NCBI GenBank assembly: GCA_012274445.1
Contig: JAAROD010000095.1
Coordinates: forward strand, 868,001-932,000
From: Sclerotiophoma versabilis
Taxonomy: Eukaryota; Ascomycota; Dothideomycetes; Pleosporales; Didymellaceae
Length of the DNA: 64,000 nt
Reading direction: 5' to 3'
The position numbers were made by a program, and so were the translations under genes. The notes beneath the pieces are model-generated. The model did no database searches and had not been told where the DNA came from. It saw only the letters and a list, made by a program, of their open reading frames with translations. Numbering within the stretch: position 1 is the stretch's first letter; every line of letters starts with the position of its first letter. Below, in pieces: positions 25,301 through 35,334 of the stretch.

Positions 25301-25952
25301 CATCAATGGTGTACACACGGATCGTCTTCCTGGCTCCTCTGCAAAGTCGCTATTTGCCTGACAAGCGAGAGCATGCAATGTCAAAAAGGCCTGAACAAGA
25401 GTACGATTACTGTGTATTTGTGCTACACCTGTCGGTTCCAAGGCAGACGCTAGCATAAAAGCAAGCTCGATCGTCTATTGAGTAGTCAGGAAGGTAGCAA
25501 AGCCGAAGAGGACTGTGTCCGTGCTGAGGCATCGAACAGGCGACATTGCTTGAACGTCGAATCTAGAAGCTGTATCGAGTCCAGATGCGTGCTCATGACC
25601 GGAGCAATATCACACGAGATGCAACGTCTCGCATAAGAAACGTGGGAAAAACAATGAAGTCGTTGATTTGCCGTTCTTACCACCAACCATCCTGCCAATA
25701 ACAACCACTCGGACACAACGCACAAGCATTTCAGCCACCGCCGATTCCGACCACCTCTGGCCCAAGCACTGCGAAGACCGTCATTGTCACTCACATCAGC
25801 CCTCTGCAAAAACAAAACCCCGCCAAGACTAGGCGGAAGCGGGGGGTCGACCGCTGTACCCTAAAATCTCTTGCTCCTCTGGCTTCTCGTGGTTCCAGAA
25901 TCTTACGGCCTTCCCTCGAACGGCGTTGCTGACCTGGGGTGCTCATTCAAAC
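22313..25952. other. Intergenic, no firmly supported gene
   Basis: Scattered short frames on both strands. One minus frame with a good ATG (23890 down to 23696, 64 codons, starting MPPKKEYIDHVVEQLQ) has protein-like composition but no recognisable family and could be an exon or chance. Nothing else stands out. Confidence 0.35.
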
Positions 25953-26544
25953 ATGAGTATTCGGATAAATGCAACCGTCAACGAGGCCCGAGCCGCCGCA
26001 GGGCACAACAGGGAGCAATGGGACCGGTTCTATGTGAGTTGCAGGGTGTCGTATCGAACCAAAGCGCGGGGCTGACGAGAGAAGTTCATAACGAAGGACG
26101 AAGCGAAGCAGCTCGCCGACGCTCACGAGGAGTGGACTAGATGGATCCTGATACCCTCGGATGAGAAGCATCGATTGCTAGAAAGGATCAATGATCGATT
26201 GCAAGCGGAGGGCATACCGCCAGTCGAAATGATCATCTTGAAGTGGCGAGTCTCGCAGCTCTTGAGGGACATCCAACGCAAATACAGTACGCGCAATGCC
26301 CCCACTCTTACATGCATACCATGGCGTATCAGCAGATACATGTATCGCAACTGGAACGTCCGCTAACGATCGATGCTTAGCCGAAGGTAGTATGACGAAA
26401 GGAATGCAAGGCTCGTCATCCGGGTCGCCGATACAAGTTCAGACACGATCGCCGGACAGCAGCATGCAGCAGTCGTCAAGCCCTCAACGTTCGGAATATT
26501 CGCCAAGCGAGACCCGCCCGTATGATCCGATCCGGGATGTGTAA
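25953..26544 (+). CDS. Short spliced protein of unknown function (helical, basic)
   Basis: Three exons: 25953-26033, 26085-26286 and 26381-26544, giving 148 aa. Intron 1 is 51 nt (GTGAGT…GAGAAG, CTGAC inside). Intron 2 is 94 nt (GTACGC…GCTTAG, CTAAC inside). All junctions keep frame. The product begins MSIRINATVNEARAAAGHNR. Its middle (about 28-94) is strongly helical with spaced Trp (FITKDEAKQLADAHEEWTRW, then EKHRLLERINDRLQAEG, then MIILKWRVSQLLRDI), as in small helical DNA-binding or protein-binding folds. The tail is Ser/Gln/Pro-rich. I do not recognise the family. The same strand carries another short unknown gene 1.4 kb downstream. The consistent splice signals make a real gene more likely than not. 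Confidence 0.55.
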
Positions 26545-27929
26545 CAACGACAACAGCACGTTGTATCGCATGATATTGCAATTAGATCCGTATGCATTCG
26601 AGACGAACAGCAATTGATCAGTTTTCAGGCGTTCGAAAGAGATACCCTAGAGCGACAATGAGCAGAGAATATACTAGGTTGCGGGGTGTTTGCTGAGGGG
26701 CAATCATTGAGCCCACATGCTGAGGTCGACATGGCTAGATAAGCCTCTGCCATGAGAATAGGGAAGTGTGTGACGAGAATCAGTTCAACAGCAGAATATA
26801 TGTATCGATGAAAGCCGGGGAAGCGCAACTGCTGCAAGTACAGTAGCAAAGATTTGCTGTTACACAAAACGGCCCGGGGTTTGGCGCTTTCTGGAACACA
26901 TGGTACATAGCTTGGGATGACCTTAGTCTCCATACATAGCGATTTGTAGGGTCGTAAGATTCGTTTGCTACACATCGTTCCTCTTTTTGATATGCCGTCA
27001 AGCATTGTGTTCCATTGTTCCATTGTGTTCCCGCTGACAGTCTGTCATTCGCGAGTCGAGTCTGTAATCGATGATGGCTGTCGGTCGACCAGGTGTGTTG
27101 CCTTTGGGTTCTGACAGACACTGTTGATTTTATTTCACCTCACGACTGCTTTCTTCTAGCCATCAACACCAATACGGTGGGCTTCGAAGGCACGAATGCT
27201 TTCAATATGGCCGGCGTCGGACCTCGACGTTCAGAGAGCATATCATGGACGCCAATTGCTATGTTCGGGAGCGATCTTCGAACGGCTCTTGTGTTGCTTG
27301 GGGGTAGTCCCTGACGTGCCACTTCTGGTGTAGTGACGGTGAAGTCTTGAGAAGAGGGGTTTGGTAGCCTGTCGTCGTCCGAGCTTATCTGCAACAACAT
27401 CGTGAGGTCGAGTGGAGTCTGGTTGGATCTGCTGTGCGTCACAGTACTGACTCCATTTGTAGCAGTGGTTGCGCTCCGTAGCAAGGGCTCGAACAGACAA
27501 TGTATCGAGGAGTTCAAGGTGTATTGGTGCCTGGAAATGACCTTGGTGGTAAGGGCGTCAGGTCGATGAGCATGCAAAGATGAGTGTAGAGTGAAAGAGC
27601 GGGACGAGCTGACGTTTGCTGTTGCGACTGACCAAACAGTGGTACCCTAGCTTCTAGTGACAGCCTCATCCCAGTAACGTAGCCACGCTGGAGTCAGGGA
27701 CGCCTCCAACATCTCTTGCTACCTCAGATCGCAGACCTGCATTCTCTTTCACTGATTTCTGCCTAGGTCCATCCGAGCCTGTTGACAGAGAAGCCTGCTG
27801 TGTTGATACTGACTAAGGTGAAGGAAAATACTGCGCCGTACTTACCCGGCAGCTGCAGCTCGATATATGCTCAAACCCTGCCAATCCGCTTTGCCATCCA
27901 TCACCATCTGTCTCGCCAAATGACGGGCT
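26545..27929. other. Intergenic, ambiguous coding signals
   Basis: Overlapping candidates on opposite strands near 27070-27580 cannot be told apart. On plus, ATG 27071 with a 67-nt intron (27093-27159, strong TTCTTCTAG acceptor) would give 58 aa ending at 27314. On minus, a frame runs 27577-27140 without an ATG at its start. Neither matches a known family. Confidence 0.3.
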
Positions 27930-28647
27930 ATGTCGAAGAAGCGTGTCGTGGTTCTCGCCGCAACTCAGGCCCTACAATGCGACCAAGGAAGCACAACTGC
28001 TCTCGAGCGTAAGCATCGCTTAGCGCAAGTACTCTATCAAGAACACCCGGCGCGCTCATCTTTCGATGCCCTCATGTAACTCGACGCGTGTTGCTGGCCA
28101 TGATCTGTGTAGGCTTGCGCTACAATCGACACTGCGAGCGATTCGATCGGTGGACCAGCAGCATTGCTCATACCAACCCGGATGCCCCGAACTGGGAGGC
28201 TTCTACTCGGTCAATACTACCTCAATGCTTCCAAGTCGCTCTCAGATTCGGAATCTGACGCTACACTACGCCTTCAAACATGGGAGGAGGAGCGCACGTC
28301 TTACGAGCGCTTCGTCGTTCGAACAGAGGAGCCAACCAGTAAGCTTTGCAGAGTAGGGCTGCAATACACAGAACAAAGACAAACAAGCAAAACAGAAGCT
28401 GTAGTACTGATGGCTTAACTTGCATAGTGATCCAGATCCTTCACCCTCCACCAAAGCCACGGCACGACCCTCACGCGGCCCTCACCGTCTTTTCGACAGG
28501 CCACCTAGCATCCCTGTGCACAGCACCGGACTACCTCCGTTGCCCAATTCGTCCTACCATACCCACATCGACTTCCAACAATTACCACACCCAGCAAGCA
28601 CCGCTGCAGAGTGGAAGAGCTTCCGGCTACTTTCATACGACCCATGA
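27930..28647 (+). CDS. Putative spliced protein of unknown function
   Basis: Proposed exons are 27930-28075, 28139-28338 and 28436-28647, giving 185 aa with all phases consistent. The first intron (GTAACT…GCGAG, 63 nt) is weak. The second (GTAAGC…ATCCAG, 97 nt, with TTAAC) is good; an alternative acceptor 8 bases earlier would put the rest into a different long frame. The product starts MSKKRVVVLAATQALQCDQG. It has a charged middle (SLSDSESDATLRLQTWEEER) and a Pro/Ser/His-rich end (RLFDRPPSIPVHSTGLPPLP). No family is recognised. The composition is protein-like across the junctions, but the exact splice choices are uncertain. Confidence 0.35.
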
Positions 28648-29546
28648 CCTAGCTACAGAGCTTGTTATCGTCTGTCATCGCTACCACACGTCACACGGCC
28701 CTATCACACGTCCATACCACCGCGTCTTTTCGATCCAGACGAATACGAGCATCTTCAGTCTATCAAGGAGCGCGCTGGTCATTGTGGATAGGTTATGGGG
28801 GAAACAACGAAGACTCATCGTAGTCTCATTCTCTCGAGCACCATACTATAAGCCTGCTACACGTGTTACGCGGTCTTCGAAAGGAATGCTCACTCGTGAG
28901 CTTGATATACCCAGCCCGTCCATGTACGCACTCGTGGTGCATTGGTCGATGAACACACGACTCCCCCCAGTCGTGCAAAAATGCAGAAAACCCACTACAA
29001 ACAACGGTCCACGCTACCTGTCAAGAGCTGATGCAAAGGGCAGACAAGCTCCGAAACCTAGACTATGCATCGCTCTTGCCGAAGCACGATACCACTGTCC
29101 AATGTACTATGATATGTACACTGTGGAGGACCTAGCTCTAGTTGATCTAAGTCCTTCTCTGAACGACTTCTACAGCGTCTTAGATAGAATGACTACCTCA
29201 GGAGAGGTGCTGGCCATGAATGTGACATACATCAGCGTTTGACGCACGATCTTACTGTGCTCCTGATCCATGGCTCTTATAATGGGAGGTATACCACACG
29301 AACTCTCGATTGAGAACCTTTTTGCATCGCAGTTGGACATTTATGTCCTGGTATCATTGATGTATCATGACAAGCCGCGTAGCTATCCAAGCTCTTTTCC
29401 TTTTCTCTAGCCTAGTTGTGCTGCCCACACCAGTGCTTTTGTTTCATAACTCATGCCAGATAACCCCGTTCCACGCTTGATTTCGTGCTTCTGCTCGCCA
29501 CCAGACTCCACACATGACCTTCTGCTCGCCCATATCCTCCTATCAA
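28648..29546. other. Intergenic between an unknown gene and LSM1
   Basis: A plus frame remains open to 29242, but it is the out-of-frame continuation of the previous locus and shows a Thr/Pro/His/Arg-rich shadow composition. No other signal was seen. Confidence 0.35.
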
Positions 29547-30403
29547 CTATGCAGCCATGCCAAACCCAGGCTCGATACCCGCCTGCCTCAATGCCTTTGC
29601 TTTCCTCGAATCCGCTGTTTTCTTATCTGCCTTCTGTTGTGCGGCCAGCGTCCTGACCTGTTCTACCGGCGCAAACTTGACGCCCCGCGGTGTGTCTTCG
29701 CGGTCGAGGTCTACAGTTGCGCAAATCGTAACGTTTTCGCCTCTTATGGTCATGAGTCCGGGTAATTTGACGTCGTGTATTAGCCATGCGGGTTCTGCAG
29801 GTGAGGCGCCGAAGTCGGGGTTGCGCGCTGCTATCCGCTCGTAGCATTCTGTGAGGACAAGGTTGGCTGGGAGGTGTCAGTGTGTGGAGGCGAGATTAGA
29901 AACCATGGGTAGTTGCATACCGAATTGGTCGTAGGAGCGAAGGATGCCAATGTATTCCTTCTCGTCGCGGAGAAGAACGTCGACTTTCTCTGTTGTTGTG
30001 TTAACCATGTGGCGCGGCTGGTATGTCCGTGCTAGGTGTTCGTACTGTCAACCATGTCAAGCAGCATTGCCGAGGTCAGGAACGCTTGCGGTGGAAGGTC
30101 GACTGGGAGGATCACTTGTGGTCCGGCTGGCCTTCCTCCACCCAGGACAGGAGGGCCTGATGGTGGTGGCCCACTGGTGCTGTATACGCCTCCATAGCCT
30201 GCTCGCGCGCGTTAGCCCTCTGCTCCTGTGTACGCCTGCAGGCATCAAGTCGTACCAGGACCTGAAGTCGGCTGCCCTGGAGCCTCTGCAGCGTGCTCGG
30301 GCTGTGGAGAGTCCACAGAGCGCTGAAGCATGGCGTTGAAGTTCTGAGCCATGTTCGGAGGAGCACCGGCGGGGCCACCGTGGGGTTGGTTGGGGAAGGA
30401 CAT
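29547..30403 (-). CDS. LSM1: Sm-like protein LSM1 (mRNA decapping activator)
   Basis: Lsm1 is the subunit that distinguishes the cytoplasmic Lsm1-7 ring, which binds the 3' end of deadenylated mRNA and promotes decapping. Four exons in transcript order: 30403-30256, 30198-30046, 29989-29921 and 29866-29547, giving 229 aa. Introns are 54-57 nt with GTACGA/GTATGC donors, and phases agree throughout. Residues 1 to about 80 are Gly/Pro/Gln-rich and not conserved. The Sm1 part reads FLTSAMLLDMVDKKVDVLLR, then EYIGILRSYDQFANLVLTEC. Sm2 is TIRGENVTICATVDLDRED with R165-G166. The region between the two motifs is longer than in the minimal fold (NPDFGASPAEPAWLI). A Lys/Ala-rich tail ends GFGMAA. The gene is divergent from the SDR gene across 498 bp. 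The family call is firm. Confidence 0.9.
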
Positions 30404-30901
30404 GGCGTGGTAGTTCGTGTCGCGGTGTTTACGGGTGTGTAGGGGTTCTTCAGCGGGTTCGGAGTGTGTGCGGAGGTGTTGCCAGCATGGCGAGGCTTGC
30501 GCGCGTTCTTGTTGGCCTTTACCTCTGCTGCTCGCAGTGTAGTTGACGCAACTCGAAATCGCGGGTCGCGCTAAAATGGCTTGGCATGTTTGGAGACCAT
30601 CGTCACTTCCGTTTCGAACCCCTGCCTCTTGAATACGAACAAAGGCTAGTAGCAACCATGGGGTCGTCGAGCCTCACGCCTTACCCAGCTTCTCAGCCAA
30701 CTGCACATCTACTCCGTTCCCTTCCACGGACGAACTTTGCAGGGACGGACCAGTGCTTTGTTGGTCTTCAAGCTATATAAGGGACTGGTCGGAGGGGTCC
30801 CCTTCTATATCCCTAACATACACCGACATCTCTCCACCCTTCTACTTATCGTTCTCGTCTTCTGTCCCGATTGCCCACAGTTTTAGCTTGATATTTGAAC
30901 T
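30404..30901. promoter_or_regulatory. Divergent promoter region, LSM1 / SDR
   Basis: About 0.5 kb separates the LSM1 start (minus) from the SDR start (plus). The SDR side has a clear TATA element (TATATAA at 30774-30780) followed by a C/T-rich leader. No TATA was seen on the LSM1 side. Confidence 0.5.
30774..30780 (+). promoter_or_regulatory. TATA box of the SDR gene
   Basis: TATATAA followed by GGG, 122 bases before ATG 30902, preceding a pyrimidine-rich leader. Confidence 0.55.
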
Positions 30902-31906
30902 ATGGCAGCTTTCGTTCGAATTTTCAAAAACAAGTGGATTACGCCACCCCGGCCTACAACTGAAGACTACAGTGGTAGGATCATCGTTGTCACAGGAGCA
31001 ACTTCAGGTATTGGAAAGGAGGCTGTTTACAAGTTTGCTGCGTTGGGAGCTTCGAAAGTCATCATTGCCGCACGCGACTTGAAGAAGGGCGCGTCGACCA
31101 AGAATGAACTCGCCAAGAGACTCGGTCGTGACGACCAGCTTGAAGTGTGGGAGCTAGACATGATGTCGTACGACAGCGTCGTCGCATTTGCAGAACTCGC
31201 TCAGAAGCTTGAGCATCTCGACATTGCTATCCTAAACGCTGGTCTGCGCCGGTCGTCCTACCATGCCGGCGAGCAGGGCTGGGAGGAGGACTTGCAGGTC
31301 AACACCCTTTCCAGTGTACTTCTGGCTGTTCTTCTCTTGCCAAAGCTGAAGCAGTCGAAGCATCACACCGGCAAAACGCCCGTCTTGGAATTCGTCAATT
31401 CTGGTCTTCACCAGAGCGCAGTCGTGCCCACTAAAGTACGGCAACAACCCAATATTCTTGAGTACTACAACACTCGCGAGAACTTCAAAGAAGGCAGCCA
31501 GTACAAGTACAGCAAGGTCTTCTTGATGTATGCCACCAACAAGCTCGCAGATGAAATATCCTCTGCAGATGTTATCATTACGTCCATCTGCCCTGGACTG
31601 GTCATGAGCAATCTGGGACGAGATCATTACTTCCCGGGGGTCTACATTCTGGCCGCTGTCATCATCTTCCTGTTGATGAAGTCGCCATCACAAGGGGCAA
31701 ACTCTATCCTGAGTGGAACAACCCAGGGCGAGTCGGTCCATGGAAGATTTTGGAAGGATGACAAGATGCAGCCGATACCACTTGCAGTTGCAGGTACTGA
31801 GATGAAGGAGCTAGGTTTGAAGGTCTGGGGCGAGATTGTCGAGACACTGAAGAAGGATGTACCAGCTTTTTCAAAGGCTCTTGATGCAGCACTCAACAAA
31901 GGTTAG
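30902..31906 (+). CDS. Short-chain dehydrogenase/reductase, retinol-dehydrogenase-like
   Basis: A single exon of 334 aa. The classical SDR signatures are all present: TGATSGIG (31-38) for NAD(P) binding, AARD (57-60) after the second strand, NAG (112-114), a serine region VNSGLHQS (165-172), and the catalytic pair Y201 and K205 in YKYSK. The length and the leader RIFKNKWITPP match fungal proteins annotated as retinol dehydrogenase or WW-domain-oxidoreductase-like SDRs, which are often of unknown substrate. A hydrophobic stretch near 249-259 (ILAAVIIFLLM) could touch a membrane. It lies 236 bp before App1 on the same strand. Fungi of this group often carry many such SDRs, so a specific reaction cannot be assigned. 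Confidence 0.9.
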   Translation: MAAFVRIFKNKWITPPRPTTEDYSGRIIVVTGATSGIGKEAVYKFAALGASKVIIAARDLKKGASTKNELAKRLGRDDQLEVWELDMMSYDSVVAFAELAQKLEHLDIAILNAGLRRSSYHAGEQGWEEDLQVNTLSSVLLAVLLLPKLKQSKHHTGKTPVLEFVNSGLHQSAVVPTKVRQQPNILEYYNTRENFKEGSQYKYSKVFLMYATNKLADEISSADVIITSICPGLVMSNLGRDHYFPGVYILAAVIIFLLMKSPSQGANSILSGTTQGESVHGRFWKDDKMQPIPLAVAGTEMKELGLKVWGEIVETLKKDVPAFSKALDAALNKG

Positions 31907-32142
31907 GGTGACTAGTCGTTGGTTGTGAAGACACAGCTCATAATAAACATGTGCAAGCATTGGCGTTGGGTGACAGACAAGGCTCAGGCTAGTGGTAGTT
32001 CTGGAACATGAGCACGGACATGACGTGTGGGGGATGGCATTCAAGCTTCCGCATCAACTTGAATTAACCGCGCATTTCCTCTTGGTTGTACCGTGTAATC
32101 CGTCCTTCTCCACAGAAAGCTTCGGCCGCTCGAGCTGGCTGG

Positions 32143-35100
32143 ATGAGATCGCCCTTCCGCCGCAAGCCCCCGTCCGCCCACGGTGCTGCCTCGCTCCTAC
32201 GTCTCTTCTTCCCGCACACTCGAGCACGCGCACGCGCGGGCCTCTCGAAGCTCCGCCACAAGACGCTCCCCTCGCTCAAGCACCGCGCACAGTCCCGCAT
32301 CTACAAGTACATCGTCTACCGCCAGGCCCAGAATCTCCGTAAGAAGCCGGGCATCCTCCAGCGGCTGAGCGGTCGCACCCAACAGCTCCTGGGCAACGGC
32401 TACCTCGAAAATGAGGCAAGGCTGAGGCGCAGAAACTTGGCAAAGAGCACTGAAGCAGGCATGAGCAGCTACCAGAGCGGCGAGTCTGGGGGCCGGAGGC
32501 GGAAGCTGGCAGGCTACCTGAAGGCGGCGAACGAGCTGCGGCAGACATACACGCAGCAGTATGCGCCCAACTGGAGCAGCCGAGAGGCCCACTATGACTA
32601 CGAGGACGACACTCCGGGCAGCTTCCCTGACGCTGCCATTGTGCGCAGCGGAGAGGAGGAGATGATCCTCTTTCCCAGCTATGCACGCAAGCACATCAAG
32701 CGGAAGCCCGAGGCAGTGCCTGGCGCCATACAGGAGTCGCCTGGCGACGGCCGTGATGTGCGGGACTCGGCAGGCGCCGGCGACGCTGAGTTTTGGAAAC
32801 AGCAATGGGACAACTACGAGGACGACAACGCCGTTGTTGATGTCGACGTCCGCGGCTGGATCTACTCGCCTCACAAAGGTCCAATGTCCAGAAAGCAGCG
32901 ACTGTTCATAGGTCTGGCACGGCAACTTGTCGGTGTCTCGGCACCCCCTGCTGGACCTTCTGCCTCGAACTCTTCTGTGAACAGCCGGGACCCAAGTCCC
33001 GACCGTGTCGGTTTTCGCGAACGAGCCCATATGCGCCAATCCCAGCGCGACGAGAATCTGGCAGCAAAGGAGGCTGAAGAGATCCTGAGGAAGGGAGAAC
33101 GGGAAGCTGCTGCTGCTGCAAGGGGTGCATACAGCGAAAAGCCCAGTCGCAGCAATCAGGACGACACGCAGCTATACCGGACCCAGAGCGGCGACAGTTT
33201 GCGCAATGCAGGAAGCAAGACGATACACCAGTTGGGGCACAGTCCATCGAAAGACTCACTGAGGAGCGATGACGAGCACATCACACCTCTACAGAGGAGA
33301 GCATCGTGGAACCAACCTGCGGACATGAGCCCTGCCGAGCTTGCAGAGGCGAACGCCCGTCTGATGGCTCGATTACGGCACTTCCTCGCAATGCCCATGG
33401 CCAACACACCGATCAGTGTGTTCTTCTACAACGAAAAGATCTCAAAGCAGAGAACCATCTACACCAACGCTGCCGGTCACTTCAGCATGACGGCCGCACT
33501 GGACTTCGTACCTACACACGTACGAATTTTGGCCTCAGAGCAGCTCTCAGCAACGGAAGAGGTCTTGATCACTGACTCCAAGGGTATCAGTGTGATCAGC
33601 GATATTGACGACACCATCAAGCACTCAGCCATCAGCAACGGTGCACGAGAGATCTTCCGAAACGTTTTCATTCGTGATTTGAACGATCTCACCATCGACG
33701 GCGTCAAAGAGTGGTATAACAGTATGTCCCAACAGGGCGTCAAATTCCACTACGTCTCGAACTCACCATGGCAACTGTATCCCGTCATCTCTACCTATGT
33801 CTCCATGGCTGGACTGCCGACTGGCTCGTTCCATTTGAAGCAGTACAGCGGTATGATGCAGGGTATCTTCGAGCCTGTAGCAGAGCGAAAGAAGGTTACC
33901 TTGGACAAGATCGCCCGAGACTTCCCGGAAAGACGCTTCATCCTGATTGGCGATAGTGGAGAGGCCGACTTAGAAGTCTACACTGACTTTGTCCTCGAAA
34001 ACCCAGGACGCGTAGCAGCTGTGTTTATTCGTGACGTGACTACGACAGAAACTGGTGGCTTCTTCGATTCATCGATTGGGCCAATCTCAGGGTCGTCTTC
34101 GCCTCGACATGGTGGTGGCTCTAATGCCTCGGATGTAACAAGTCCGGCGAGCGCAACGCGGGCACTATCTGAAGAGCACGATCCTGAGCTCAAAGCTGCG
34201 ATAGCTGCGTCGTTACGTGAGTTCGAAGAGGAAGACAGAAAGCGTTCGAAACCACAACTGCCAGAGAATGCCCAAGACCATCCTGATAATAGGCCTGGGC
34301 TGCCGGCACGGAGGTCATTTCAGACTACCAAAGAAGAGCCAGTAGCCAATCTGATAGATCTCTCTTCAGACGACGAGTTAGAGAATGTACCCGCACTGCG
34401 GCGGTTTAATACAGACATAGAAGCTTCTAGTGACCCACGTCGGACTTCAACGAGCTCGAGCGTAGGGAAGGCAGCACCCCCACCACCGAAAAAACCTACC
34501 GCCCTCCGGAGTCCATCGAATGACAGCGCACATGTACCAGCTTTGGCAACGTCAACTTCAAAACCGCCACTACCGCCCAAACCTAGACGGCCATCGACCA
34601 CTATCCGCATGGTTGGTCAATCCAGTCCACTATCCCAACAAAGCAACGCACCTACATCGCCACCTTCGAATCGTCCTGCGCCACCACAGCCCAACTATAG
34701 CACCAAACCTCACTATGACCACAGCAGCCAGAGCTATGCGGGTATGGCTCGTGACAAGCTTTACTCGGTGTACAACAACCTGCCTGCCTGGTCGTCTGAA
34801 AACCAGAACAGCTCAGACAGTGCCAGCATTCGTTCAGGTTCAGACGGTAGCATTCGCAAGACTGCCCCTCCTCCACCGCCGCCTCGACGCAATCCCGCTG
34901 GCGCCGCTGCATCATTCGTTGGCAACAAAGCATCATCGGCGTGGCAGCACGCACCTTCCTTACCACATCGTCCACAGGTCACGTCCACGCAAACATCAGC
35001 CCCTTTCTCTACAACAACACAACGTGAGAAATTGAACCGCACAGGCACAGGCAGTACACTAGGCTTGAACGGAGCTGGTCAAGGTCAAACGGCCGACGGA

Positions 35101-35334
35101 CAATACATCAACAAGAGGGAGCAGCTTTGGAGACAGCGGTGGGCAAGAGCCGAACAGATTCTTAGTGAGAAGGGCGTCGTGCTGAGGAGCTGGAGAGTAG
35201 GGACTGATGCTATGGCTGAGGCCGAGAGGATTATCAAAGAGGCAGAAAGAGAAAACAGAACCGGTAATAAGAATGGTGCGCGTGCGACTGTGAACGAGCG
35301 CAGCAATGGGGAAGGCAGCCTACGGCGGAGGTGA
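32143..35334 (+). CDS. APP1: Actin-patch phosphatidate phosphatase App1-like (DUF2183)
   Basis: App1 in yeast is a Mg-dependent phosphatidate phosphatase of cortical actin patches, acting in endocytosis. The start was placed at ATG 32143 (MRSPFRRKPP) since the frame upstream begins at TTG; this gives 1063 aa in a single exon, larger than yeast App1. The N-terminal part is basic and charged. The catalytic DUF2183 region (about 480-640) has the HAD-type motif D487-I-D489-D-T491, then YVSNSPWQLYP, GSFHLKQYSG and IGDSGEADLEVYTDF. A ubiquitin-interacting-like motif lies at about 677-695 (EEHDPELKAAIAASLREFEE). The C-terminal third is disordered with several SH3-type proline motifs (PPLPPKPRRPS, PPPPPPRRNP), fitting recruitment by actin-patch SH3 proteins. 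The very end is helical and charged. Confidence 0.92.
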   Translation: MRSPFRRKPPSAHGAASLLRLFFPHTRARARAGLSKLRHKTLPSLKHRAQSRIYKYIVYRQAQNLRKKPGILQRLSGRTQQLLGNGYLENEARLRRRNLAKSTEAGMSSYQSGESGGRRRKLAGYLKAANELRQTYTQQYAPNWSSREAHYDYEDDTPGSFPDAAIVRSGEEEMILFPSYARKHIKRKPEAVPGAIQESPGDGRDVRDSAGAGDAEFWKQQWDNYEDDNAVVDVDVRGWIYSPHKGPMSRKQRLFIGLARQLVGVSAPPAGPSASNSSVNSRDPSPDRVGFRERAHMRQSQRDENLAAKEAEEILRKGEREAAAAARGAYSEKPSRSNQDDTQLYRTQSGDSLRNAGSKTIHQLGHSPSKDSLRSDDEHITPLQRRASWNQPADMSPAELAEANARLMARLRHFLAMPMANTPISVFFYNEKISKQRTIYTNAAGHFSMTAALDFVPTHVRILASEQLSATEEVLITDSKGISVISDIDDTIKHSAISNGAREIFRNVFIRDLNDLTIDGVKEWYNSMSQQGVKFHYVSNSPWQLYPVISTYVSMAGLPTGSFHLKQYSGMMQGIFEPVAERKKVTLDKIARDFPERRFILIGDSGEADLEVYTDFVLENPGRVAAVFIRDVTTTETGGFFDSSIGPISGSSSPRHGGGSNASDVTSPASATRALSEEHDPELKAAIAASLREFEEEDRKRSKPQLPENAQDHPDNRPGLPARRSFQTTKEEPVANLIDLSSDDELENVPALRRFNTDIEASSDPRRTSTSSSVGKAAPPPPKKPTALRSPSNDSAHVPALATSTSKPPLPPKPRRPSTTIRMVGQSSPLSQQSNAPTSPPSNRPAPPQPNYSTKPHYDHSSQSYAGMARDKLYSVYNNLPAWSSENQNSSDSASIRSGSDGSIRKTAPPPPPPRRNPAGAAASFVGNKASSAWQHAPSLPHRPQVTSTQTSAPFSTTTQREKLNRTGTGSTLGLNGAGQGQTADGQYINKREQLWRQRWARAEQILSEKGVVLRSWRVGTDAMAEAERIIKEAERENRTGNKNGARATVNERSNGEGSLRRR

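Noticed and set aside
27140..27577. Minus-strand frame with SSDDDRLPNPSSQDF-like reading
   Set aside because: No ATG at its start, conflicts with a spliced reading on the plus strand, and no family resemblance.
28346..29242. Plus-strand open frame of 298 codons
   Set aside because: Its first part is a Thr/Pro/His-rich shadow of a better frame, it starts inside a predicted intron, and no motif is seen. An alternative acceptor at 28427 could use it, so it is not fully excluded.
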